64,000 nt of DNA. It comes from Lachnospiraceae bacterium. GTDB taxonomy: Bacteria; Bacillota; Clostridia; Lachnospirales; Lachnospiraceae. A model generated the notes under the pieces. The model ran no database searches and was not told where the DNA came from. It was given only the letters and a program-made list of their open reading frames with translations. Positions 46,017-54,769 of this stretch are shown one piece after another (position 1 is the stretch's first letter; every line of letters begins with the position of its first letter). The position numbers and the translations under genes are program-made. Location of the stretch: the NCBI GenBank assembly GCA_015057435.1, contig SVEJ01000004.1, forward strand, positions 1 through 64,000. The letters are read 5' to 3'.

Positions 46017-47258
46017 TTAATAAACCTTAACAGCTCCCGACTTATTAGCAATCTTCACTCTAGGTGAAACGCTATCATCTCCTGCAACCTTAACATATAC
46101 TGGAAGGTCTGTTGTGTTTCTGATTGAAACCTTAACACCAACCTTGTCATCATCATTCTTTCTGGCTGAAGACTGAATCAACAACTTAATATCTTCTGCA
46201 GATGTAACCTCAGCTTCATAAGAAACGGAATCACCTAATGTATACTTGCAATAATTCTTTCCGTCCTTCTCATAGAACTCAAATGAAAGATTTGTTACAT
46301 CGTTATCACTATTAGAGATAACACTTGCTTCTTTTCCTGCACCATTCTGACCAACAACCTTAGCTGATACATCACTACTTGCAGGGTTCAACATTGCATA
46401 GAAATCATAGCTTGATTCAATTGCAGCACCTTCATTCTCATCATACTTTGTCATAGTAGAAACTACGCTAGACGAACCAGAACCAACTGCACCCTGGAAA
46501 ATGTTATCTGTACCAATCTCTACATCATTCATCTCCATTGATGTCTCAGGTCTGTCTGAACTTGTAACTGCATATAACATCAAGTTAAGTGCACCACCAT
46601 AAAGGTCTGAATCAGCATCATATGCAATTTCAATGGAATCAATTGTCATTCTGCTCTCAAAGTCATTAACATACTTCACAACATCCTTCAAAGATGCATA
46701 TGAGCCTGTATACTCCAATGGGAAAGCTGCACGATAGCAGTTATATTCTGCCTCATCAACCGCATCACCTTCCGCTAATGCTGTAGCATCTGTAGCAGCT
46801 TCTGTTGAAGCAGCCTCTGTCGATGCAGCCTCTGTCGAAGCAGCTTCTGTTGTTCCTGTTGTTCCTGCAGTTGCATCAAGAGTAGCATCACCACCACCAA
46901 GTCCTAATGTATAGAACTGTTCCGGTTCACCAAGTTCCAAAGTCGCAATATCAAAATCGTTATTGTCCTTGATGCCCTCTAAGAACATAATTGTTACTTC
47001 CTGATTCAAGTCCGGTGCAAAAGCATCCAACTTTTCCTGAAATGCATTGTTTAATTTTTCAGTATTGGCGAGATACTCATCTCTTCTTGCTTCTTTCTGT
47101 TGAAGAAGTGTTAATCTATCTTGTAACTGCACACACTCCGCCTTAATTGTCTGTGTCTCCTCATAATTTGGCTTAATTAGATACATAAAACCTAATACGG
47201 CAATTGCTATACCAGCAAGCACCACTAAAATACTCTTTTCTGAATCGCCTAATTTCAT
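46017..47258 (-). CDS. PilO/GspM-like pilus assembly protein
   Basis: One N-terminal membrane helix (about 9-28) is followed by a coiled coil (about 32-80) and, after a low-complexity linker (122-165) with an E-A-A-S-T repeat, a ferredoxin-like segment (EYNCYRAAFPLEYTGSYASLKDVVKYVNDFESRMTIDSI pattern) typical of PilO. PilO pairs with PilN on the outer face of the membrane. The 413-residue length is about twice that of Gram-negative PilO, with an extra C-terminal domain. GGAGGG precedes the ATG. Confidence 0.82.
   Translation of the reverse strand: MKLGDSEKSILVVLAGIAIAVLGFMYLIKPNYEETQTIKAECVQLQDRLTLLQQKEARRDEYLANTEKLNNAFQEKLDAFAPDLNQEVTIMFLEGIKDNNDFDIATLELGEPEQFYTLGLGGGDATLDATAGTTGTTEAASTEAASTEAASTEAATDATALAEGDAVDEAEYNCYRAAFPLEYTGSYASLKDVVKYVNDFESRMTIDSIEIAYDADSDLYGGALNLMLYAVTSSDRPETSMEMNDVEIGTDNIFQGAVGSGSSSVVSTMTKYDENEGAAIESSYDFYAMLNPASSDVSAKVVGQNGAGKEASVISNSDNDVTNLSFEFYEKDGKNYCKYTLGDSVSYEAEVTSAEDIKLLIQSSARKNDDDKVGVKVSIRNTTDLPVYVKVAGDDSVSPRVKIANKSGAVKVY
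46788..46847 (-). repeat. 15-bp tandem repeat coding E-A-A-S-T
   Basis: Three exact and one diverged copies of the pentapeptide E-A-A-S-T (residues 138-157 of the PilO-like protein) are encoded by 15-bp units that differ at synonymous positions. It forms part of a Thr/Ala/Gly-rich linker. Confidence 0.85.
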
Positions 47259-47274
47259 ATGTCTTCCCTCCTAA

Positions 47275-48903
47275 CTATTCTACTACTAATGAACCTGATT
47301 CATCAGCACCTTCATCAACACCAATCTGCTCTTCTTCTACAACAGATACATATTGACAAGTTACATTGAATTCATGTGTCTCTTCACCTGTAGCATCATC
47401 TAATTCTGTCTTGATGTCTGTTACGAAAGCATCTGAAATACAACCAATCTTCTTAAGCTCGATTACAAACTTAGCAATTGCATCATAATTCTTAGAAGTT
47501 GCACTAATCTCAACATCTGCCTCTTCCGCTAAGAAAGAAGTAACTGCGACATCTTTTGGAAGACAATCTTCTAAAGATTCAATAAACATAATAAAGTTCT
47601 CGTTCAATGTACGTGTATTATCGTACATAATCATAATATCATCATACTTTGCTTTTGCAGCATCGTACTCTGTAATAATCTGATCAATATCCTGAATTGC
47701 AGCAATCTGTGCATTCAAGCTATCTCTCTTCTGAATTTCGTTATTTTTAAGTATTGTTGTTACCGCAAAACCGGCACCCACTGCAACCGCGCAAAGTGCA
47801 GCGAAAACAACTGAATACTTGAAATAATTCGTATCACCCACACGGGAAACCTTAACTTCTACCGGTTGGAATCCCATTGGATCAAATGCAGCACCGATTG
47901 CGGCTACCAAATATACAGGATTGAAAATCTTCTGATCAATCTTATCATCAAACTTAACATTGTATAAGCTATCCATAACTTTTGTCTGGATATTCAACTG
48001 AATCTTGAACAATCCATCCACACCACGAATTAATGCTCCGTCACCAACAAGATATACATCTTCAATCGGCTTATCCGGATTCTTCGCTACATAGTAGTCA
48101 ATCACACGACCAATATTGTTGATAAGATAACGGAACGCACCTGTTGCAGCATTATCATCAAAATCAACAGTGATTAATCTTTCATTCTGAAGAAGTGTCA
48201 TTGCTGTCGTCGCATCCACACCCTTCTCATCCATAACTTCTGTCACTACAGCATTCGTTCCGTACGGAACAGTTCTCTGTAATAACAATGTGTCACCTTT
48301 TACAATGTTCAAAATAGTAGATTCACTACCTAACTGGATTACCATCGTTGTTGAATTCGCACTTGTCTGGGTCTTGATTAGCTGTAACATTGCGTTACCA
48401 ACATAATCGATTGCCTGAACAGTAAAGCCTAACATACTACCGAGTTCATAGTATCCCTTTACCATAGCAGTAGGAGCTGCAACAACCATGAGCTTTAACT
48501 GCTTAGACTTGTCGTCAGCAACTACATGTTCAAGTACAGAGTGAGAAACAACATAATCCTCTATGTTAACAGGGAAATATTCCGATGCATTCGCACTTAC
48601 AATTCCCTTTACTTTGTTCTCTTTTACCTCTGGAATCAAAACTTCACGGTTTACAACCTTTGTAGAAGTTAAGATAAAAATTACATTCTTGTTACTAATA
48701 CCATTGCTGTCTAATTGCGCTCTGATTGCACTTGCAATCTTAGAAGCGTCTTTAATGTTACCATCTTCATATGCGTCTTCCGGTGTTTCGAAAATCAACG
48801 CATTATGTACCTGTGTACCCTTCTTCACTGAAGGAGTAACCTCAACTATTGTAATACTTTCATTTGTTATGTCTATTGTTAAGACTTTATTACTTTTCGC
48901 CAT
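47275..48903 (-). CDS. PilM-PilN fusion protein
   Basis: Residues about 1-345 form an actin-like PilM ATPase fold (VLTIDITNESITIVEV, VIQLGSESTILNIVKGD, DVYLVGDGALIRG). A linker leads to a single membrane helix (about 363-384), a coiled coil (about 385-438) and a PilN-type ferredoxin-like domain (SLEDCLPKDVAVTSFL onward). In Gram-negative bacteria cytoplasmic PilM and membrane PilN are separate and dock through a short N-terminal NLLP-like peptide of PilN; that peptide is absent and the two are covalently joined. I chose the ATG at 48903, two codons in, eight bases after GGGAGG. Confidence 0.88.
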   Translation of the reverse strand: MAKSNKVLTIDITNESITIVEVTPSVKKGTQVHNALIFETPEDAYEDGNIKDASKIASAIRAQLDSNGISNKNVIFILTSTKVVNREVLIPEVKENKVKGIVSANASEYFPVNIEDYVVSHSVLEHVVADDKSKQLKLMVVAAPTAMVKGYYELGSMLGFTVQAIDYVGNAMLQLIKTQTSANSTTMVIQLGSESTILNIVKGDTLLLQRTVPYGTNAVVTEVMDEKGVDATTAMTLLQNERLITVDFDDNAATGAFRYLINNIGRVIDYYVAKNPDKPIEDVYLVGDGALIRGVDGLFKIQLNIQTKVMDSLYNVKFDDKIDQKIFNPVYLVAAIGAAFDPMGFQPVEVKVSRVGDTNYFKYSVVFAALCAVAVGAGFAVTTILKNNEIQKRDSLNAQIAAIQDIDQIITEYDAAKAKYDDIMIMYDNTRTLNENFIMFIESLEDCLPKDVAVTSFLAEEADVEISATSKNYDAIAKFVIELKKIGCISDAFVTDIKTELDDATGEETHEFNVTCQYVSVVEEEQIGVDEGADESGSLVVE

Positions 48904-48934
48904 CTCCATAGCCTCCCTTGCTAATCAGAAGTTT

Positions 48935-49756
48935 TTAATAGGGTCTTACACCCAACATGTTCAGATACCAGCTTATCAGCTGTTCACCGCATATCATTGT
49001 AATATAAACGCCCAAAGATAAATACGGGCCGAGAGCGAGTACTGCACCGCTCCCCTTAATCTTCATACGAATCAAATGTATCACTGACCCTGCAACGCAT
49101 CCGATTCCTAATGCTAAAAAATTAAGTTTCCAGCCTAAAAGTAAGCCAGTTGCTGCCATTAATTTAATGTCACCGTCCCCTATTACCGAATCCAACTCCT
49201 CTCCCGCGTGTTTCTTTGCAAGAATCGGGGTTGCAACTTTATCTACCAGTAATAAAAAACCGCTGACTGCAATAAGACCAATTACATATTCAAACCAATT
49301 AGAAAAATCTGCAAATAATTGAATTAGTCCACATACAAAAATTACGCCGCTCATTTCAAGCGGTATATATTGTGTGTTCCAATCAACAACAGCTAATGAC
49401 AATAAAGCTGCTGTTGTTATCCCACACAAAACGCCTGTAATCCCTGCCCCCTTCGACCAAAAAGCGAGCGTCACGAGAATACAATTGGCGATAAAATAGG
49501 TTGTTATGTATGACAGTTTCGTTCTAGAAACATAGTCACACTTACCCCTAACACGAAAAAAGGAAAAAAGCATCCATTGAGAAAGATTCTCATCCTTACT
49601 AAACAAAGCCTTTTTCATAGCAAAACAATCCGTGCGGCCATTACACGTATTGCAAGGCTCTTTTTCCATATTAGAGATAAAACGTGACAAAGGAATTGCA
49701 GCACATCCAATCAGGGCTGTTACAATTCCAATTACTATTCCTATAAAAACTTTCAT
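48935..49756 (-). CDS. pilD: Prepilin peptidase (A24 family, PilD-like)
   Basis: This membrane aspartyl protease cleaves type III signal peptides. The catalytic aspartates are D125 in VVDWNTQYIP and D196 in the GDGD motif (193-196). The N-terminal cytoplasmic loop has cysteines C35, C38, C44 and C73, as in PilD proteins that methylate the new N-terminus. About seven membrane helices are visible. It follows pilA, from which it is separated by a perfect hairpin. Confidence 0.93.
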   Translation of the reverse strand: MKVFIGIVIGIVTALIGCAAIPLSRFISNMEKEPCNTCNGRTDCFAMKKALFSKDENLSQWMLFSFFRVRGKCDYVSRTKLSYITTYFIANCILVTLAFWSKGAGITGVLCGITTAALLSLAVVDWNTQYIPLEMSGVIFVCGLIQLFADFSNWFEYVIGLIAVSGFLLLVDKVATPILAKKHAGEELDSVIGDGDIKLMAATGLLLGWKLNFLALGIGCVAGSVIHLIRMKIKGSGAVLALGPYLSLGVYITMICGEQLISWYLNMLGVRPY

Positions 49757-49771
49757 AATCTTTCCTTATAA

Positions 49772-49802
49772 TGCGATGTGTCTTTATATAAGACACATCG
49801 CA
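49772..49802 (-). promoter_or_regulatory. Perfect 13-bp hairpin between pilA and pilD
   Basis: Arms 49772-49784 and 49790-49802 pair perfectly around the loop TATAT. There is no T run after it on the minus strand, and the pilD ribosome-binding site follows at once. It is more likely an RNA-stabilising or processing element, or a partial terminator, that raises pilin mRNA over the downstream genes. Confidence 0.65.
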
Positions 49803-49815
49803 ATGCAATCATTAA

Positions 49816-50319
49816 TTATGGAGTTTGACCACCAGCTGTACAGTTTGCAGCAGACTCGTTTGTCAAACACTCAGAAGCATCTGGGAAAGCAACGTGACCA
49901 CCACCGATTTCAACTTTAACTGTGTTTGCAGCTTTGTCAACAGAAATAAGGAAATTGCGATCTTCATCACCACCTGTTTCAGCAGCACTCTCAGCAATAC
50001 ACTTCTTAGACTTAACCTTAGGTGCGTTTGTACCACCGATTGCAGACTTCATTGTCTTCTTAAATGCATCATCATCTGACCAATAAGTTGAAAGTGAAGT
50101 ACTTGTAATTGTATCTGGACATGCATCATAACCAGACTCATTTGCTAAAGCTGTCTGAATAGCTGTAGCAATTGTGTTAGCTGTCTGAATATCTGTAGAT
50201 ACTCTTGACTTGTTGATGTACTTAATAAGCGCTGGTGCCAACGCACCTGCCAAGATAGCCATAATCGCAATAACGATAATAAGCTCAACCAATGAGAAAC
50301 CTTTGTTCATTTTTTTCAT
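49816..50319 (-). CDS. pilA: Major type IV pilin
   Basis: The 167-residue prepilin has the signal KKMNKG-FSLVE (cleavage after residue 7, phenylalanine +1, glutamate +5), the hydrophobic stalk helix through about residue 35 and a globular head with four cysteines (C67, C107, C151, C160), allowing two disulfides. AAGGAG lies eight bases before the ATG. Position between pilC and pilD and the expression-type hairpin downstream support it being the major subunit. Confidence 0.9.
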   Translation of the reverse strand: MKKMNKGFSLVELIIVIAIMAILAGALAPALIKYINKSRVSTDIQTANTIATAIQTALANESGYDACPDTITSTSLSTYWSDDDAFKKTMKSAIGGTNAPKVKSKKCIAESAAETGGDEDRNFLISVDKAANTVKVEIGGGHVAFPDASECLTNESAANCTAGGQTP

Positions 50320-50340
50320 AATTCATTCTCCTTTACTTAT

Positions 50341-50400
50341 AAAAATTTTTATTAAAACTGCCATGGCCGGACAGTATTAACCTTACATTATATTATGTAA
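50341..50400 (-). promoter_or_regulatory. Possible pilA promoter -10 and leader hairpin
   Basis: In the gap between pilC and pilA a perfect TATAAT (minus strand, 50387-50392) has no clear -35. Downstream, an ACTG-CC/GG-CAGT stem (50357-50375) is followed by an AT-rich stretch with T runs. This could be a pilA-specific promoter with an attenuator, or a leaky terminator of the upstream genes. Confidence 0.35.
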
Positions 50401-50426
50401 CATAAACATCTACGACGTTCCTTCGT

Positions 50427-51635
50427 CTACATATTACTAACACCTTCGTACATACCAAGGATTGGTCCGTAAACAGCCGCAACAATCATACCAACGATAC
50501 AAGCCATAATCACCATCGTAAGTGGCTCCATCGCCTGTGTCAAAGCTTCTGTTGCAAGATCCACTTCTCTGTCATAAAGATCTGCAACTTTCTCCATCAT
50601 GTCTTCAATATTACCAGTCTCCTCACCAATCTTAACCATCTGTACAAGCATGGTAGGAAATACTTCCATATCTCTTAATGGTTTTGATAAAGGAAGACCT
50701 TTTGCAACCTGCGCCTTCGTATTCATCAAGCCATCGCGGAAAATCTTATTATCCATCATCTTAGCAACCTGTTCAATTGCATCCAACATCGGAATACCAG
50801 CTGCCATCAATGTACTTAATGTTCTTGCAAATCTTGCAGTATTCGACTTAATAACCAAGTTACTAAAGATTGGTGCATTCACTCCAATCTTCGCAGAAAC
50901 CATCTGACCCGTTGGTGTAGCCAAGAATACTTTAATTGCAACAACGATACCAATTATAACCGGAAGCAAAATAAACCACTTTTCCGTAATCAACTCACTA
51001 CCAGCCATCATAATTCGCGTCGGAAGCGGCAACTGCGTACCCATATCTTCAAACATCGACACGAAGTTCGGAATAACAACAATCATTACAACGATTACTA
51101 CTAATACCGCAACAATCATAACCATGATTGGATATGTAAGTGCTCCCTTAATCTTACCTTTCAATGCATCATCTTTTTCAAAATGGATTGAAAGTCTGTC
51201 AAAAGATGTTTCCAAACTACCCGATAATTCACCAGCAGCAACCATGTTAATCATAATCGGCGGGAATACATCCGGATTCAAACGAAATGCATCCGCCAAA
51301 CTTCCACCTTTTTCAACATGAATCTTCGCTTCCACAATTGCAGCTTTTAAAGTCTTATTATCCATCTGCTCCGACAACATCTCCAATGCAGTAATTACTG
51401 TAACACCTGCATTCAAGATACTTACCATCTGCTTACATAGAATCGACAAGTCACGACTCTTTACTTTCTTTTTACCAATCGTAATTGGTCTTACTTCTCC
51501 AGCATCACTTAAGTCAGTAACCTGAAGACCTTCTGCTTTTAATTTCTCCTGGGCCTTCTCGCGATCTGCAGCATCAATGGTACCTTTCTTATTCTTACCA
51601 TGCTTATCAATCGCTTTGTAATTAAACTGTGCCAT
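50427..51635 (-). CDS. pilC: Type IV pilus inner-membrane platform protein PilC
   Basis: Two GspF domains (about 65-190 and 270-395) each end in membrane helices; the first domain starts near RDLSILCKQMVSILNAGV and the second near NTARFARTLSTLMAAGIPM. PilC couples the PilB and PilT ATPases to pilin movement. The ATG at 51635, five codons inside the longest frame, follows GGAGGAG. Confidence 0.95.
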   Translation of the reverse strand: MAQFNYKAIDKHGKNKKGTIDAADREKAQEKLKAEGLQVTDLSDAGEVRPITIGKKKVKSRDLSILCKQMVSILNAGVTVITALEMLSEQMDNKTLKAAIVEAKIHVEKGGSLADAFRLNPDVFPPIMINMVAAGELSGSLETSFDRLSIHFEKDDALKGKIKGALTYPIMVMIVAVLVVIVVMIVVIPNFVSMFEDMGTQLPLPTRIMMAGSELITEKWFILLPVIIGIVVAIKVFLATPTGQMVSAKIGVNAPIFSNLVIKSNTARFARTLSTLMAAGIPMLDAIEQVAKMMDNKIFRDGLMNTKAQVAKGLPLSKPLRDMEVFPTMLVQMVKIGEETGNIEDMMEKVADLYDREVDLATEALTQAMEPLTMVIMACIVGMIVAAVYGPILGMYEGVSNM

Positions 51636-51811
51636 ATGCTCCTCCACCATTCATCTCATGCCATACCCTATCACACACTATATTTAAATAATGCATAAAC
51701 AAAATATGAACAATTTATTAACATTCGATATATTGATAATACAACAACATTGTCATTATTGCAATATTTTTTTGCAAATTTTATGAAATATTATCAAATA
51801 TATACAATTTC

Positions 51812-52864
51812 TTACATTTTCTTTCTCATTGCAACCTGATCCTGTGCGTAAATTAGTGCATTTTCACGACTTATCGCACCCTCTCTGTACAATTCATACA
51901 AATGATCATCCAAAGTAATCATTCCAAGCTGACGACTCGTCTGAATTGTCGATTGAATCTGGTGTGTCTTTTGTTCACGAATCAACGAACGAATCGCCGG
52001 ACTACCAAACATTACCTCAAACGCAGCCACTCGACCTCTTCCATCTTCCGCAGGAACAAGCGCTTGTGAGATTACACCTTCCAAAATCATCGCCAACTGG
52101 ATACGTGTCTGCTGTTGTTGGTGCGTTGGGAATACGTCAATAATACGGTCAATCGTATTCGCAGCACCAATTGTATGTAATGTAGAAAATACCAAGTGAC
52201 CAGTCTCAGCAGCCGTAATCGCTGTGGAGATTGTCTCAAGGTCACGCATCTCTCCTAAAAGAATAATATCCGGATCCTCACGAAGTGCTGCACGAAGCGC
52301 ATTACCGTAACTCAATGTATCCATTCCAACTTCTCGCTGGTTTACTACTGATTTCTTGTGATGATGCACATACTCAATCGGATCCTCCAATGTAATGATG
52401 TGATCAGTCAAATTCTCATTCGCCTTATTAATAATAGAAGCAAGTGTTGTAGACTTACCGGAACCGGTTGGTCCTGTTACTAATACAAGTCCCCTTTTCT
52501 TTTTATACAATTCTACAACCTCAGTCGGAATTCCTAACTGGTCCGGTCTAGGAATAATAGTTTCTACTCGACGATAAGCAGCCGCCATGTTCCCTCTGTC
52601 CATGTACACATTCACACGGAAACGTCCAGTTTCATCAGAGTCGAAAGAAAAGTCAACCTCTCCTCGTTCCTTTAAGACTTGTTTGTGACGCTCATGCATC
52701 GTCGCTCCAATCATCTCAGCCGCATCCATAGGTGTAAGTGCCGGACTTTCTACCTCAATCAACTTACCATTGATACGAAGCTTCGGCGGAATACCTACCG
52801 CAATATGTACGTCTGATGCTTTCTGTTCTACAGAAAAAGCAAGTAATTCTTTAATATCAATCAT
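51812..52864 (-). CDS. pilT: Pilus retraction ATPase PilT
   Basis: The 350-residue hexameric ATPase has Walker A GPTGSGKST, the Asp box TLEDPIEYVHHHK, Walker B ILLGEMRD, the His box ETGHLVFSTLHT and the C-terminal AIRSLIRE helix that is characteristic of retraction motors. It implies the pili retract, as in twitching motility or DNA uptake. The gap of about 175 bp to pilC is very AT-rich and holds nothing convincing. Confidence 0.95.
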   Translation of the reverse strand: MIDIKELLAFSVEQKASDVHIAVGIPPKLRINGKLIEVESPALTPMDAAEMIGATMHERHKQVLKERGEVDFSFDSDETGRFRVNVYMDRGNMAAAYRRVETIIPRPDQLGIPTEVVELYKKKRGLVLVTGPTGSGKSTTLASIINKANENLTDHIITLEDPIEYVHHHKKSVVNQREVGMDTLSYGNALRAALREDPDIILLGEMRDLETISTAITAAETGHLVFSTLHTIGAANTIDRIIDVFPTHQQQQTRIQLAMILEGVISQALVPAEDGRGRVAAFEVMFGSPAIRSLIREQKTHQIQSTIQTSRQLGMITLDDHLYELYREGAISRENALIYAQDQVAMRKKM

Positions 52865-52890
52865 GTTTTTCCCCTTTCAGCTTATATATT

Positions 52891-54606
52891 CTAATATTCA
52901 TCTCCAGCTTCGTATACAATCTTACGCATCTCAGATAATGACGTAATACCATTCAATACGTGTTTTGAACAACTAAGCTTCAATGTAAGCATACCTTCAT
53001 CCAATGCTTTCTTTTCAATTTCATTAGCAGGTGCGTTACGTGCAATAACCTCGCGCAGACCTCTCGAAACCGGCATCATCTCATACACACCGATACGTCC
53101 GGAAAAACCGGTCTCATTACACATCGGACATCCTGTTGGTTCATAGATCACTACATCATCTTCATCACCAACACCAAGCAATAATTTTTCATGTTCCTCT
53201 GCATATCTTGGTTGCTTACATGTACACAAACGTCGAACAAGACGCTGTGCAATAACACCTACCAAAGCATCACCTGCCGTATACGGCTCGATACCCATAT
53301 CAATCAGACGAGTAACAGTTGATGCAGCCGAGTTGGTATGTAATGTAGATACAACCAAGTGACCTGTAATAGCCGCTTTAACCGCAATATTCGCTGTCTC
53401 CTCGTCACGAATTTCTCCGATCATGATGATATCCGGGTCCTGACGTAAGATAGAACGAAGCGCAGCCGCAAACGTCATATCCGCTTTTTCATTAACCTGA
53501 CACTGGTTGATACCATCAATATTCGCCTCTACCGGATCCTCTACTGTTACAATATTAACGCCTTCCACATTCAACTCACTAAGTGATGTGTAAAGTGTAG
53601 TAGATTTACCGGAACCTGTAGGTCCTGTTACAAGAATGATTCCATGTGGGTTACTAAGAATACCATCGAACACCTTAAGCTCATCCTCACTAAATCCAAG
53701 TCCTGATTTCGGTTTTGTTAAACCATCTTTTGATGTAAGACGCATAACGGTCTTTTCTCCGTATACTGTAGGAAGCATAGATACACGGATATCAAACTCT
53801 TTTCTATCAACCATGATAGAAATACGACCATCCTGCGGTTTACGTTTTTCAGAAATATCCATACCACCCATAATCTTCAAACGTGCACAGATACCTGATA
53901 GTAAAGAATAGTCGTATGACATAACTTGCTTTAACACACCGTCAATACGATATCTGACACGAACCGATGTCTCTAACGGCTCAATGTGAATATCGGATGC
54001 TCTTTGTCTAACACCACTCTCCAAAATCTGTTTTACAAGCAATACAATCGGAGAATTCTCAATATCTGCGTTATACTCATCCTCTTCAGCCTGAGAAAGC
54101 ATATCCTGTTCACGTTCCTTACGATAAGCTTCCGCAGCTTCCATCGCCTGATGATTGCCATAGTACTTACCGATTGTCTCCATCAAGTCATCTTCCATAG
54201 CAAGAACTGCTTCAACCTGACAGTTAGTTACAATCGAAATATCATCAACTGCAATGATATCCATCGGATCAATCATCGCAACACGAAGTACATTCGGATT
54301 ATTCTCATCAAATCCCAAAGGCATAACATTATACTTCATAATGACGTCTTCCGGTATCAACGACAATACTTCGTCATCAAACTTACAACCTTTCAGTTCG
54401 ATATAATCCACACCAAGCTGTTGTGTCAAAACAGCAATCAATAATTCCTTACTGATTATACCTGATTCCAAAAGTGTCTTACCTAACTTCTGGCCTTTTT
54501 CCTTTTGCAAAACTAACGCTTCTTGCAACTGTTCTTCTGTGATTGCACCTGCCGCAACAAGCAAATCACCCATCCTGATTTTCTTTCTTCCTACTCCAAT
54601 ACGCAT
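52891..54606 (-). CDS. pilB: Pilus extension ATPase PilB
   Basis: PilB powers pilin polymerisation. The N-terminal domain (about 8-70) is of the MshEN/T2SSE_N type with two tandem repeats (RMGDLLVAAGAITEEQL and KLGKTLLESGIISKELL). The ATPase core has Walker A GPTGSGKSTT, an Asp box, Walker B IMIGEIRDEET and a His box. The zinc-binding cysteines LCTC...CPMC are near the C-terminus. The ATG at 54606 lies eight bases after AGAGG. It is the first gene of the pilus operon. Confidence 0.95.
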   Translation of the reverse strand: MRIGVGRKKIRMGDLLVAAGAITEEQLQEALVLQKEKGQKLGKTLLESGIISKELLIAVLTQQLGVDYIELKGCKFDDEVLSLIPEDVIMKYNVMPLGFDENNPNVLRVAMIDPMDIIAVDDISIVTNCQVEAVLAMEDDLMETIGKYYGNHQAMEAAEAYRKEREQDMLSQAEEDEYNADIENSPIVLLVKQILESGVRQRASDIHIEPLETSVRVRYRIDGVLKQVMSYDYSLLSGICARLKIMGGMDISEKRKPQDGRISIMVDRKEFDIRVSMLPTVYGEKTVMRLTSKDGLTKPKSGLGFSEDELKVFDGILSNPHGIILVTGPTGSGKSTTLYTSLSELNVEGVNIVTVEDPVEANIDGINQCQVNEKADMTFAAALRSILRQDPDIIMIGEIRDEETANIAVKAAITGHLVVSTLHTNSAASTVTRLIDMGIEPYTAGDALVGVIAQRLVRRLCTCKQPRYAEEHEKLLLGVGDEDDVVIYEPTGCPMCNETGFSGRIGVYEMMPVSRGLREVIARNAPANEIEKKALDEGMLTLKLSCSKHVLNGITSLSEMRKIVYEAGDEY

Positions 54607-54640
54607 ATGCATAACCTCTCATCAATTTTAGTTACTAGAT

Positions 54641-54649
54641 ATTGTATCA
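54641..54649 (-). promoter_or_regulatory. Extended -10 promoter of the pilus operon
   Basis: On the minus strand TGA-TACAAT forms an extended -10 about 35 bp before the pilB start, with no strong -35. The leader is too short to hold a riboswitch. Confidence 0.5.
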
Positions 54650-54769
54650 CAATTACTCAAAAAAGAAAAGATTTTATATAATTTTGTCTATTTGCATAAA
54701 TCGCTTTGTGGAAAAGCACTTTTTTGCATCCTCGTCATAAAATATTAAAAAGCTTTCTAGGTATCTTTT

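Noticed and set aside
34226..54606. A type II secretion system
   Set aside because: There is no secretin, GspC or GspL, while PilT, PilM and PilN are present, which fits a type IV pilus in a single-membrane cell.
39880..54606. A competence (com) pseudopilus
   Set aside because: The locus has a retraction ATPase, PilM/N/O and very large minor pilins, and lacks the compact comGA-GG layout. A role in DNA uptake is still possible but not shown.
54607..54769. A c-di-GMP or other riboswitch before the pilus operon
   Set aside because: Clostridioides difficile has one before its pili, but here the likely start site is only about 30 bp from pilB and the spacer shows no matching conserved core.
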